DNA of 45,192 nt from Indioceanicola sp046045995 (lineage in GTDB: Bacteria > Pseudomonadota > Alphaproteobacteria > Azospirillales > Azospirillaceae), in NCBI GenBank assembly GCA_046045995.1, contig JBJOKR010000012.1:1-45192 (forward strand), written 5' to 3'. Positions 17,071 to 25,814 of the stretch are shown piece after piece. The number at the start of each line of letters is the position of its first letter. Position 1 is the first letter of the stretch. The position numbers and the translations under genes are program-made. The notes below the pieces were generated by a model. The model searched no databases and was not told where the DNA came from. It saw only the letters and a list, made by a program, of their open reading frames with translations.

Positions 17071-17664
17071 ATGAAGCGGTCGGTCAGCGGCAAAATTCTG
17101 GGTGTCGTCGGCATCGGTGCGGTCCTGATGCTTTCCGGCTGCTCTCCGACGATCGGCACCTTCCCGACGGAGCCGGCGCCGACCCTGACCGGCGGTGCGA
17201 CGGAGGGCTATCGTGTGGAGCCGGGCAACCGAATCCGCATCACCGTCTTCAACGAGCCGACCCTATCCGGCGACTTCACCCTGGATCCCGCGGGGAACAT
17301 CGCCCTTCCCCTGGTGGGCAACATCCCGACGGCCGGTCTGACGGCCAAGCAGGTGGCCGGCCGGATTGAGGAGTATCTGAGCCGGAACCGTTTCGTTCAG
17401 AACCCCAATGTCGCGGTAGAGGTCCAGACCTTCCGTCCTTTCTATGTGCTGGGGGAGGTCCGTCAGCCCGGTGAGTTCCAGTACACATCTGGGATGACGG
17501 TCCTGAGCGCCATCGCGCGGGCCGGCGGATACGATTACCGGGCCCGGACGGAGGAAGTGGTTCTGGTCCGCACCGTGGACGGGGAGCAGCGGGAGTATCG
17601 CGCCACGGAGCGGACGCTGATCGCGCCGGGCGACATCATCAAGGTTCTGGAGCGGCGCTTCTGA
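17071..17664 (+). CDS. Wza-like outer-membrane polysaccharide export lipoprotein
   Basis: 197 residues. The ATG at 17071 has AAGGA seven bases before it and gives a normal lipoprotein signal; in-frame ATGs at 17041 and 17056 would lengthen the n-region. The lipobox is LSGC with Cys24. After it come a Poly_export domain (YRVEPGNRIRITVFNEPTLS to VQNPNVAVEV, about 47-125) and one SLBB domain (FYVLGEVRQPGEFQYTSGM to the end). It is shorter than E. coli Wza and lacks the extra SLBB repeat and C-terminal amphipathic helix, like the short GumB/ExoF-type proteins, so it likely needs a separate outer-membrane porin; the beta-barrel at 21261 is a candidate. Its last 26 bases overlap the converging O-antigen ligase-like gene. 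Confidence 0.9.
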   Translation: MKRSVSGKILGVVGIGAVLMLSGCSPTIGTFPTEPAPTLTGGATEGYRVEPGNRIRITVFNEPTLSGDFTLDPAGNIALPLVGNIPTAGLTAKQVAGRIEEYLSRNRFVQNPNVAVEVQTFRPFYVLGEVRQPGEFQYTSGMTVLSAIARAGGYDYRARTEEVVLVRTVDGEQREYRATERTLIAPGDIIKVLERRF

Positions 17665-19006
17665 CCGGACGGGACCGCCTTTCCCGCACAAGATCCCGGG
17701 TCTGGGCCGCACCCAGGCCCAGGATGGCCACCCAGGCCAGTGTGACCGCCGGGATCTCGGCCACGAAATCGACGCCGGAATGCAGCCCGATCTGCACCGT
17801 CGCCGCCAGTGCCAGACAGGGATAGGCCCCCCCTTTCACCCGGCTGCCGATGCCCTGGAACACCCGCCCGACGATCACGCCGATGGCCGCCAGCAGCAGC
17901 AGTGCCGACGGGATCCCCAGTTCCAGCATCAGCTCCAGATAGGTGTTGTGGACCTCCACCCAGACGGTGTTCTGGGCCGGGGTGCGCAGAATCCGCATAA
18001 GGTCCGGAAAGCTGCCCAGACCGTGGCCCAGCACGGGGCGCTCCGCGATGGCCCTCAGTACCAGCGCGTAAATCTGCTGCCGGTCGTTTCCCAGGGTGTC
18101 CATTGATGGCGACCACACCAGGGCCGCCCCCCAGGCGGCGGCGATGGAGACGACAAGCGCCCCCAGCACCATGACGGCCCGCCGGCGCCCATACTCACGC
18201 CCATACACGGCCATCCCCGCCAAGAACACGATCGCCCCCGCCGTCACCGACAGGAATCCGGCCCGCGATCCGGAAGCAAGGATCGACAACGCCAAAACGA
18301 CCCAGGCCAGAACGAACACCGCCGTCGGCTTCTGCAGATGCAGGATCAGGGGCCCCCAGCCGGGCCGCCGGCCCTCAAGCCGGATGGCGATCGCCGCCAT
18401 CGTGCAGAGAAGGCCCAATCCGGCGGCGGCGGCGTAGCTGTTCCGATTGACGAAAGTGCCGGTCAGATACCCCTCATAGGCCCATTTATCGAACCAGAGA
18501 ATCGTCTCCGAACCCGTCAGATAGACGATCAATCCGTAGACGGCGTAAAGCCCCGCGGCGATCCCCAGGCCTTCGACCAGACGCAGGGCCCGGCGGGGGG
18601 ACGCCCCATGGACGAAGGCCAGCCAGAAGGCGGCAATGTAGCCCAGCAGACGCAAAATCCCGTCCAAGGTGGCGTCCGGTGCCAAGGACAGGCTGGCATG
18701 GACCGGCAGGGCCAGCACTCCCGCCGCTTGCTGCCAGACGGGATGGGCCATGGTCGGCGGCATGCCCGGGATCGCCTGGATGATGGCCCAGATCACCACG
18801 GTCCCCGCCAGCAGACCCGGTACCGCCAAATCCGTCCGTGGTGCCGAAAACCGGGGCTTGTCGCGCCAGCGGGCCAGCGGCCAGGTCAGACACAGCAGGG
18901 CCAGGACCACGATGGCGATCGTCCAGCCCAGGGGACGGTTCAGTCCCAGGGGCAAGGGCGCCAGCATCAGCACTGCCAGAAATCCGTAGAAATGACCCCG
19001 TCGCAT
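17639..19006 (-). CDS. O-antigen ligase / Wzy-type polymerase family membrane protein
   Basis: 455 residues with about 11-12 hydrophobic helices. The Wzy_C family region is evident in the large periplasmic loop: FVNRNSYAAAAGLG, GSRAGFL, then RPVLGHGLGSFPDLMRIL and the HNTYLELMLELGIPSA motif, with the conserved His and Arg residues implicated in glycan transfer. It would join lipid-linked repeat units (polymerase) or transfer the chain to an acceptor (ligase); the two are not separable by sequence. It converges on the Wza-like gene with a 26-base overlap and is divergent from the secreted repeat protein. A second polymerase-like protein is at 30247-31518. Confidence 0.85.
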   Translation of the reverse strand: MRRGHFYGFLAVLMLAPLPLGLNRPLGWTIAIVVLALLCLTWPLARWRDKPRFSAPRTDLAVPGLLAGTVVIWAIIQAIPGMPPTMAHPVWQQAAGVLALPVHASLSLAPDATLDGILRLLGYIAAFWLAFVHGASPRRALRLVEGLGIAAGLYAVYGLIVYLTGSETILWFDKWAYEGYLTGTFVNRNSYAAAAGLGLLCTMAAIAIRLEGRRPGWGPLILHLQKPTAVFVLAWVVLALSILASGSRAGFLSVTAGAIVFLAGMAVYGREYGRRRAVMVLGALVVSIAAAWGAALVWSPSMDTLGNDRQQIYALVLRAIAERPVLGHGLGSFPDLMRILRTPAQNTVWVEVHNTYLELMLELGIPSALLLLAAIGVIVGRVFQGIGSRVKGGAYPCLALAATVQIGLHSGVDFVAEIPAVTLAWVAILGLGAAQTRDLVRERRSRPVRSAAPEP

Positions 19007-19154
19007 ATGCCGCTGTGCCGTCTCGACCGTTCGAAGAAAGCTTTTGACCCTCTAAATGGACGAACAGCAGCGACATCATCAAGCGCGCGATCACCGGCAT
19101 CACTGGAATTCCACCGATCGCCGGACCCGGTGACCGATTTATTCCCCGATCCAT

Positions 19155-19206
19155 CGATGGGTTGAGGTCCGATGGGTTGAGGTATTGCCCGAAAGGATGC
19201 TAGAAT
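19155..19206 (+). promoter_or_regulatory. promoter with overlapping 14-bp tandem repeat
   Basis: CGATGGGTTGAGGT occurs twice in tandem (19155-19168 and 19170-19183, period 15). The second copy contains TTGAGG (19177-19182), which is followed after 18 bases by TAGAAT (19201-19206), a plausible sigma-70-like promoter starting near 19213, about 27 bases before the ATG of the secreted repeat protein. The tandem copies would place two identical protein-binding faces about one and a half helical turns apart over the -35 element. Confidence 0.5.
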
Positions 19207-19239
19207 GACTCATGGGTGTATTTGTTGGGGTACGGAACC

Positions 19240-20310
19240 ATGCGCAAGTTGGCCATCATCGGAATCCTGGGCGCCGCGCTATCGGTCAGCGGCGGCATGT
19301 CTGACGCATGGGCCCAGGCACAAGGGGCCGCGGCGCTTAACGCGCTTCCCCCGGCCCTGCGTGCTGCCGTTATCTCGGGCAGCGGGAGCAACGTTCAGCA
19401 GGCAATCCAGGTATTGAGCGCCGGCAACCCGCAGCGGATCGCCACGCTGGCTGCGCAAGTGGTCAGCGCGGCAGAAGGGCTTGTCAGCACGAATCCCCAG
19501 GCTGCCATCAACGCGGCCGGGGCCGCGGTGGAATCAGTGCGCAATACCGCGGTCCAATCATCATCCCCCCAACAGATCGAACAGGTGGTGACGACGGCGG
19601 CGCGCATCTTCGTGTCGCCCCCGGTCCAGCAGGTCGCCCCCGTGGCCGCCGCAAATGTTGCCGCGGCCACGATCCAGGTCGCGGCCAGCCAACCCGCCTC
19701 CGTTCAAAGTTCCGTTGCGGTCAGCGCCGTAACCCTTGCCGAGCGGGTCAGCCAGGTGGCCCCGGCCGCCGCAGTCCAGCTGGCCGCCTCCGCGGTGCAG
19801 TCGGTGCAGGCCAATTCGGTGCAGACCGCCTCCCCCAGCCAGGCGGCCCAGGTGGCGACCACGGCCGCCCGAATCATCGTTCAGCCCGCGGTCCAGCAGG
19901 CGGCACCGGCAGCGGTGGCGCAGGTCGCGGTCGCGGTCACCCAGGTCGCCACCAGCCCGGTCGTTTATCAGGCGGCGCCGCAGGCGGCCGTTACAACCAT
20001 GGCAAATGCCTTCTCCGCGGCCACCAGCCAGGCGGTTACGGCTGCGGCACCCACAACCGCGCAGACAGTCACGCAGACGTTGAGCCAGGCCAGCACCTCC
20101 ACCGCGCTGTCCTCCGCCAATCCCAGCAACCCTGCGCAGATCAACGCGATTCTGGCCCGGCCCCAGACAACGACGACCCAGCCGGTACAGACCGGGTCAA
20201 CCCAGGCCGCGCAGCAGACGACGACAACGACGACCACCCAGCAGACCAACTCGTCCACCCCGCCGACCGTGGCGGAGCCGCCGCCGATCTTCACCTCCAG
20301 CCCGTCATGA
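19240..20310 (+). CDS. secreted Ala/Gln/Val-rich repeat protein of unknown function
   Basis: 356 residues. The ATG at 19240 is preceded by GGGGTACGGAACC and begins a Sec signal peptide (MRKLAIIGILGAALSVSGGM) with a predicted AWA cut before residue 26. The mature protein is dominated by Ala, Val, Gln, Ser and Thr. It contains an internal duplication: residues 97-147 and 187-237 align at an offset of exactly 90 (shared TTAARI.V...VQQ.AP core). The tail is low complexity, with a run of seven Thr (327-333) and a Pro/Ser end (PPTVAEPPPIFTSSPS). No catalytic motif is seen. It begins the forward group with the phosphatase, beta-barrel and Wzc-like kinase, so a periplasmic or extracellular scaffold, or a matrix protein secreted with the EPS, is likely; this is inference. 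Confidence 0.75.
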   Translation: MRKLAIIGILGAALSVSGGMSDAWAQAQGAAALNALPPALRAAVISGSGSNVQQAIQVLSAGNPQRIATLAAQVVSAAEGLVSTNPQAAINAAGAAVESVRNTAVQSSSPQQIEQVVTTAARIFVSPPVQQVAPVAAANVAAATIQVAASQPASVQSSVAVSAVTLAERVSQVAPAAAVQLAASAVQSVQANSVQTASPSQAAQVATTAARIIVQPAVQQAAPAAVAQVAVAVTQVATSPVVYQAAPQAAVTTMANAFSAATSQAVTAAAPTTAQTVTQTLSQASTSTALSSANPSNPAQINAILARPQTTTTQPVQTGSTQAAQQTTTTTTTQQTNSSTPPTVAEPPPIFTSSPS

Positions 20311-20356
20311 TCGATCGGTCGGATCTCGTCGCGCGGCCTGAAGGTGGTCGGCTGAA

Positions 20357-21148
20357 ATGATGGTGGGTTGGCTGGAACGGATCCAGCGGCTGTTCGCATG
20401 GAGTTCGGGTCCGGATCCTGGTTCGCTCTCTCGGGCTCCGGATGGCCTTGCTCTCTATGCCATCGGGGACATCCATGGGGAGCTTGATCTCCTCCGGTCT
20501 CTTCTGTCGCGCATCGGGGAAGATCTCCGCGGACTTGCGCCCGGAACCACACCCGTCGTCATCTTCATTGGTGATTACATAGACAGAGGCCCGGACAGCC
20601 GGGGTGTGGTCGACCTCCTTGCTTCCGATCCACTGCCGGGTGTCCGCTGCCACTTCCTGCGGGGGAACCACGAGCAGGCGATGTTGGACTTCCTTCAGGA
20701 TCCCATCGGCACGGCCGACTGGTTGCAGTTCGGCGGCATGGCGACCCTGGACAGCTACGGTGTCCGCATCGGCGGGTTCGCCCCTTCCGCCCTCATGGCC
20801 GCACGGGACGACCTGATCTCCCGGCTGCCGGGCGGACACTGGGATTGGCTGGCGAATCTTCCCCTTTCAGCGACCTATGGCGATTACCTATTCGTCCATG
20901 CCGGCGTACGACCGGGCGTGCCCCTGGACCGCCAAAGCCCTGAAGATCTGATGACGATTCGCGCGCCCTTCCTGGAGCACCGACGGTCATTCGGTGCCCG
21001 GGTAGTGCACGGCCACACGATCACACCGACAATAACCGTACTCTCGAACAGAATTGGCATTGATACCGGCGCTTATGCCACGGGTGTACTGTCCGCCATT
21101 CGATTGACAGGGATCGATCTACTTTTATTTGAGGTAAAGCGGGCTTAA
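20357..21148 (+). CDS. PPP-family metallophosphoesterase (serine/threonine phosphatase-like)
   Basis: 263 residues with the complete di-metal signature of the PPP family: GDIHG (37-41), GDYIDRGPDS (72-81), GNHE (103-106), then FVHAG and HGHT in the C-terminal half. No signal peptide is seen, so it acts in the cytoplasm on phosphoproteins or diadenosine polyphosphates (ApaH and PrpA/PphA relatives share this pattern). It starts 46 bases after the secreted repeat protein and stands close to a Wzc-like kinase, while no low-molecular-weight Wzb phosphatase is present in the window; a role in reversing EPS-related phosphorylation is therefore reasonable but unproved. An alternative start is the adjacent ATG at 20360. 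Confidence 0.85.
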   Translation: MMVGWLERIQRLFAWSSGPDPGSLSRAPDGLALYAIGDIHGELDLLRSLLSRIGEDLRGLAPGTTPVVIFIGDYIDRGPDSRGVVDLLASDPLPGVRCHFLRGNHEQAMLDFLQDPIGTADWLQFGGMATLDSYGVRIGGFAPSALMAARDDLISRLPGGHWDWLANLPLSATYGDYLFVHAGVRPGVPLDRQSPEDLMTIRAPFLEHRRSFGARVVHGHTITPTITVLSNRIGIDTGAYATGVLSAIRLTGIDLLLFEVKRA

Positions 21149-21192
21149 ATTCAACCGATTGCATAATCTATGCTTCGGTAGTAACTCGATGG

Positions 21193-21222
21193 TTGACACT
21201 GCGTTGCCCGTTCCTGGATAAT
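21193..21222 (+). promoter_or_regulatory. strong sigma-70-like promoter of the beta-barrel gene
   Basis: TTGACA (21193-21198) is followed after 18 bases by GATAAT (21217-21222), the best consensus match in the window. Transcription would start near 21229, two bases before an ATG at 21231; the ATG at 21261 is therefore the more likely start unless the message is leaderless. Confidence 0.65.
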
Positions 21223-21260
21223 GGACGTGAATGTTATGTTTCAAAAAATGGTTGGATGTC

Positions 21261-22622
21261 ATGCGCAGCGATACGACCCACCCGGGCGAGCGTTCTCCTG
21301 AAACAGCACGGCCGGTGTTTGGGGACCTGCTGTTGGTCGGCGTATCGATGGTGGCGATTTCCGCCGCTGCCCCGGCCCTGGCGCAGAGCAACGCGGCCGC
21401 CGACCGGGAGCGGGGCGCTACCATTACCCGGAACGTGGACGACGCGGCCAACCCAAGCGGTGAGGCCGATCCGCAGCGGGTTGATGAAAGCTATCAGGCG
21501 CGCGGGATGGAATGGGGCCAGTTCTTATTCTTCCCGCTTCTGGACGTGTCGGCGTCCTATAACTCCAATATCTTCGCGACACGGGACGATGCCAAAGGGG
21601 ACACGATCACCCGTATCGCCCCGGAATTCCGCCTCCGCTCCCGGTTCAAGGAACATAGCCTGAACTTCCGTGGTCGTCTGGAGCAGTTCGTCTATCTGGA
21701 TTATACCGACGACAACCGCCTTGACGGGAGTTTGCAGGTCGACGGCCGTTACGATGTCCGGCGCACCTGGGAAATCAACTTCTATGCTGACGCCAACCAG
21801 CAGCATGAGGATCGCGGCAGCCCGGATGCGGCAGGCGGGCTGGAGCCGACCCGCACCCGCAATGCCACTGCGCGGGTGAGCACCAAAGCCGACATGGGCC
21901 GCTACGGGATCCAGTCCGAGGTCGCCGTGCAGCGTCGGAAGTTTTTTTCCACCCCGGCGGCGAATGAGACAGGCCGTATCGAGCAGGGGTTCCGCGATCG
22001 GACCGAACTTTCGGCCATGCTCCGCGGGTCCTATGAGATCTTCCCGGGATACAGCGCTGTTGTGGAAGGAACCGCCGACACGCGCAATTATGATGATGAG
22101 CGGGACCGCGCCGGCTTTGATCGGTCGAGCGAGGGTGCGACGTTCCGCGCCGGTATCGGGGTTGACATAAGCCAGGTGATCCGTGGGGATTTCCTGGTCG
22201 GTTACCTGAAACAGAACTACGACGATCCGCGCTTGTCCGACCCTACCGGACTGTCCCTGAAGGCGTCGTTCAACTGGACGCCCAGCCGGATGACCGTTGT
22301 CGTGCCGAGCTTGGAGCGTAGCGTCTATGAAACGACCACTTCCGGTGCCTCCGGCATGGTACGTACCGGCGGCACCCTAACGGTGCGCCATGAATTGCAG
22401 CGGAACCTGGTCGTGACCGGCGTCGGCAGTGTCTTCTTCGACACGTTCAAGGGTTCCGTGCGTGAAGACTGGACCTACGATACCCGGGTTCGCGCTCTTT
22501 ATTCCCTGTCCGACAACTACTATATCGGCGGGGAGGTCGGCTATCGTAAGCGGACCTCCGATACCCGAAGCCAGGGCTTTGACCAGACGGTGGTTCTGCT
22601 GCGGGTCGGTTTCCAGATCTGA
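21261..22622 (+). CDS. outer-membrane beta-barrel protein of the EPS locus
   Basis: 453 residues from the ATG at 21261 (a further in-frame ATG at 21231 lies at the predicted transcription start). A long charged n-region is followed by a hydrophobic stretch and an ALA-Q signal cleavage site (residues about 20-42). The mature protein has alternating polar/hydrophobic strands, an early LDVSASYNSNIFAT motif typical of the BBP2-like barrels found in EPS and exosortase loci, and ends VVLLRVGFQI, the aromatic-terminated strand recognised by the BAM machinery at the outer membrane. It probably forms or supports the outer-membrane exit for the polymer together with the short Wza-like lipoprotein. The Wzc-like kinase follows 201 bases downstream. 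Confidence 0.8.
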   Translation: MRSDTTHPGERSPETARPVFGDLLLVGVSMVAISAAAPALAQSNAAADRERGATITRNVDDAANPSGEADPQRVDESYQARGMEWGQFLFFPLLDVSASYNSNIFATRDDAKGDTITRIAPEFRLRSRFKEHSLNFRGRLEQFVYLDYTDDNRLDGSLQVDGRYDVRRTWEINFYADANQQHEDRGSPDAAGGLEPTRTRNATARVSTKADMGRYGIQSEVAVQRRKFFSTPAANETGRIEQGFRDRTELSAMLRGSYEIFPGYSAVVEGTADTRNYDDERDRAGFDRSSEGATFRAGIGVDISQVIRGDFLVGYLKQNYDDPRLSDPTGLSLKASFNWTPSRMTVVVPSLERSVYETTTSGASGMVRTGGTLTVRHELQRNLVVTGVGSVFFDTFKGSVREDWTYDTRVRALYSLSDNYYIGGEVGYRKRTSDTRSQGFDQTVVLLRVGFQI

Positions 22623-22823
22623 CCGCCGCGCCCTGAGGGCCGGCAATGCCGCCTTCCGTCCCGATCCGCCTCGCGGGTGGGACATTACAGCGCCCGCCAC
22701 CGGCAAGGGTGGGAGACTGTGCCGGGTTCGTGTAGGGTCCCGTGGCCCCATGACAGGCGCCCCGCCACCGCTTGACCGGACTGTCGCGCCCTTGGTTCAG
22801 TCGTTTCAAGGATCGGTTCAACG

Positions 22824-25085
22824 ATGTCTGATGCTACTTCGGGGACCCCTTCCGGCCTGAGCAGCGTCCGGACATTCCGTGCCTTCGCGGAGATCGACCC
22901 GCGCCGCGTGCTGCGGACCCTGTGGCAGCGGAACTGGGTCATCGCGGTGGCCACGGCCCTGTCGATGCTGACAGCCTGGGTCCTGCTGATGCAGGTCACG
23001 CCAATGTACACGGCGGAGGCCAAGGTGATGATCGAGGGGCGCAAGACCCGCATCCTCGATGTCCAGGAAATTCTGACCAATTTACAGCCTCAGATGGCAA
23101 CTGTCATGAGCGAGGTGGAGGTCCTGAATTCCTGGACCATCGCCCGCCGGGTTGCCGACAAGCTTTACCTATATAACGCGCCCGACTTCAACCCGACCTT
23201 GGCGCCGGAGGAAGGATCACGGGTATTCGGTGCCCTGCGCACGGCCATGCAGGACATACGTGGTTTCTTGCGCCTGGAACGAACACCCGTCGAGTTGACG
23301 CCGGAGGAGCGCGATTACCGCATACGCCAGGCGGTAGTCGGGCGTGTCGCGGCCGGGCTGCGGGTAGAGGCAGTCCGCCAATCCCTTGTCATCCGGATCA
23401 TCTACCGACACAAGGACCCTGCCCGGGCGGCCCAACTCGCCAATGCCTATGCCGATGCCTATATCGAAGAGCAACTCGATTCCAAGTTCGAGGCCGTGCG
23501 CCAGGCGACGACATGGCTGAACAGCCGCCTCTCCTCCTTGCGGGACGCTGTTTTGGCGTCCGAGCGCGCGGTGGAGACGTATCGGGCGGAGCAGGGCCTG
23601 ATCGGAACCCGCGGCCAATTGGCAAGCCAGCAGAAACTGACGGAGCTGAACTCTCAGCTTGTCATCGCCAAGTCCCGTCGCTCGGAACAGGAAGCGCGGG
23701 TTGCGCGGGTGCAGGTCCTGTTGCGCGCCGGGCGGGGACTGGAGGCACAGGATGAAGTGCTGGCCTCCCCCCTTATCCAGCGCCTGAAGGAACAGGAAGC
23801 GACCCTGGCGCGGGAGGTGGCGGAGCTTGCCAGCCGCTATGGTGATCGGCACCCGCTGCTTCAGAAGGGCCAGACGGAACTGGCGGAAATCCGCCAGAGG
23901 ATCGAGGCCGAGATCAACACCCAGGTATCCAGCCTGACCAATGAACTGGCCGTGCTGCGCGAGCGCGAACAGTCCCTGGCGCAGGAGGTCCGGGAGGTCG
24001 AGGCCGCCGTCCTGATGCAGAACGAGGATGAGGTCAAGCTGCGCGAACTTGAGCGGGAAGCTGAGGCGAACCGGGTCATCTATGAGACCTTCCTCGCCCG
24101 CTTCAAGGAGTCAGGCGAGCAGCAGGAAATACAGCAGGCGGATGTCCGTGTCATCTCCCGGGCCGAAACACCGCGAGCCCCCTCCTCCCCCCAGAAGCGA
24201 CTGATCATGACCATGGCGATCCTGCTTGGTCTGGTTGGTGGCGCCGCCCTGGTTCTTGTCCTAGAGCATTTTGACACGACCATCCGCACCCGTGACCAGC
24301 TTGAATCGGTTCTGGGGCTGCCGGCCTTGGGCATGATTCCGCAGATCGGCCGGAAGGCGACCACGGGCCGGATTGAGGATTACTTGATCGACAGTCCGGC
24401 ATCTGGATTCGCCGAAGCCTTTCGCATGCTGTGGTTCACCTTGAAGCACGCCCAGGAAGGGTTGACCCTGGAAGGCAAGTCCGCCCGTGTCGTCGTCGTC
24501 ACCTCCTCCCTTCCCGATGAGGGGAAAAGCCTGACATCCCTGTCGCTGGCGCGCACAGCGGCGAAGATGGGGATCAAGGTCCTGCTGGTCGACGGGGATA
24601 TCCGCCGCTCCTCCATCGCAAAGAAACTGGGTCTGACCAGTGACAAGGCGCTGATCGATGTCCTTGCCGGAACCGTCAGCCTTCAGGATGCGGTGATCAC
24701 GGATCCGCGCTCCACGCTTCAGGTGTTGCCGGGACGGACCGTCAACCTGAAGGAACTTGATCTGGTTTCCCTGGCCAACGGTGCGGAGTCGCTGTTCGCC
24801 AACCTTCGCAATCATTACGACCTGATCATCGTCGACAGCCCGCCGATCCTGCCGGTTGCGGATGTGCAGGTGCTTGCGAATGCCGCCGATCTGACCGTCT
24901 TCTGCGTCCGCTGGGACAAAACGCCCCGCCAGACCGCACTGACGGCCATAAGGATGCTTCAGGACATCCAGGCCACGCTGGCCGGTGTCCTGCTGACCCG
25001 TGTCGATTACAGCCGGCATGCGGGGTATGGCTACCAGGATGCGGGCTATTACTATGCGCGGTACCGATCCTACTATGCGGATTGA
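22824..25085 (+). CDS. Wzc-like polysaccharide co-polymerase / BY-type tyrosine kinase (copy 2)
   Basis: 753 residues. TM1 at about 37-58, a long periplasmic coiled-coil region (about 195-430), TM2 at about 461-484, and a cytoplasmic kinase domain with Walker A (LPDEGKSLTS, about 562-571), Walker A' (VLLVDGDIRRSS, about 586-597) and Walker B (LIIVDSPPI, about 666-674). The C-terminus is unusually rich in tyrosine (eight in the last 19 residues, including YGYQDAGYYYARY), the autophosphorylation cluster. The family sets chain length and couples synthesis to export through Wza. AAGGA lies before the ATG at 22824. The stop overlaps the start of the next gene by 11 bases. It is closer than copy 1 to the Wza-like and barrel genes, so it is the likelier partner for them. 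Confidence 0.9.
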   Translation: MSDATSGTPSGLSSVRTFRAFAEIDPRRVLRTLWQRNWVIAVATALSMLTAWVLLMQVTPMYTAEAKVMIEGRKTRILDVQEILTNLQPQMATVMSEVEVLNSWTIARRVADKLYLYNAPDFNPTLAPEEGSRVFGALRTAMQDIRGFLRLERTPVELTPEERDYRIRQAVVGRVAAGLRVEAVRQSLVIRIIYRHKDPARAAQLANAYADAYIEEQLDSKFEAVRQATTWLNSRLSSLRDAVLASERAVETYRAEQGLIGTRGQLASQQKLTELNSQLVIAKSRRSEQEARVARVQVLLRAGRGLEAQDEVLASPLIQRLKEQEATLAREVAELASRYGDRHPLLQKGQTELAEIRQRIEAEINTQVSSLTNELAVLREREQSLAQEVREVEAAVLMQNEDEVKLRELEREAEANRVIYETFLARFKESGEQQEIQQADVRVISRAETPRAPSSPQKRLIMTMAILLGLVGGAALVLVLEHFDTTIRTRDQLESVLGLPALGMIPQIGRKATTGRIEDYLIDSPASGFAEAFRMLWFTLKHAQEGLTLEGKSARVVVVTSSLPDEGKSLTSLSLARTAAKMGIKVLLVDGDIRRSSIAKKLGLTSDKALIDVLAGTVSLQDAVITDPRSTLQVLPGRTVNLKELDLVSLANGAESLFANLRNHYDLIIVDSPPILPVADVQVLANAADLTVFCVRWDKTPRQTALTAIRMLQDIQATLAGVLLTRVDYSRHAGYGYQDAGYYYARYRSYYAD

Positions 25086-25773
25086 CGAATCCGGCGACCG
25101 GCGCGGCCCCCATAGCGCGGGTATGGCGGATCTGATCGTCGGCGTGTTGCTGGCCGGCGGAATCCTGGTGCTGGGCGTTCCCCGTATCCCGGTAGAGCTG
25201 ACAGTGCTTCGCTGGGGGGAGCCGATCCGTCTGGAAGAACAGGCGGGCGTGGTCACTGGCGATCCGGCCCTGTGCATCGCGGGGGACGACCTGGCGGGCC
25301 AGGCCGCCGCATTCAGGGAAGCGCGGCTGTTTGGGTTGTCGGCGCGGGCGGAGGTTCTCTGCGGCCGGCCGGATTATGCCCAGCGCGCCCTGCCCCGGAC
25401 GGAGGAACGGCTGGCCCGCGGCCCGGCGGACCCGGCGACCTGGCTCCGCCGTGTCCATCTGCAGGAACAAACCTTGCGCTGGGATGGGGCGGTCCAGTCC
25501 TGGAACTTATCGGTTGGCCTGGGACGGTTCGATCCGGCGATCATGCCCACCCGGATCGAGGCGGCGATCGTCCTATGGCCCTTCTTGGATGTGACCGCCC
25601 GTGATTCCCTGCGCGAACAGATCGTATTGCTTCATGCGGCCGACCCGGTCGCCATGACTCGCGTACTGACCCGTCATCGCCGACATGAGGCGGTGGAACG
25701 GGTCCTTGCCGGTGAGCCGGCGGTTCGGGAAACCGTGGATCGTGCCCGGCCGCCCGATCCGTCCACCCCGTGA
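25075..25773 (+). CDS. membrane-anchored protein of unknown function behind Wzc
   Basis: 232 residues if read from the ATG at 25075, which overlaps the Wzc-like stop by 11 bases; a later ATG at 25123 (MADLIVGV) would start directly at the membrane helix. One hydrophobic segment (LIVGVLLAGGILVLGVPRIP, about residues 18-40) is followed by a soluble part that looks helical with repeat-like Ala/Leu/Arg pairs (RPDYAQRALPRTEERLARG, TWLRRVHLQEQTLRWDGAV), reminiscent of TPR-type helices, and a Pro-rich end. The soluble part should lie in the periplasm. Translational coupling to the Wzc-like kinase suggests an accessory role in EPS assembly. I do not recognise the family. Confidence 0.65.
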   Translation: MRIDESGDRRGPHSAGMADLIVGVLLAGGILVLGVPRIPVELTVLRWGEPIRLEEQAGVVTGDPALCIAGDDLAGQAAAFREARLFGLSARAEVLCGRPDYAQRALPRTEERLARGPADPATWLRRVHLQEQTLRWDGAVQSWNLSVGLGRFDPAIMPTRIEAAIVLWPFLDVTARDSLREQIVLLHAADPVAMTRVLTRHRRHEAVERVLAGEPAVRETVDRARPPDPSTP

Positions 25774-25814
25774 TCCCCCGGCGGGGACTTCCGCAGTTCC
25801 ACCGCGCCGGGCCG

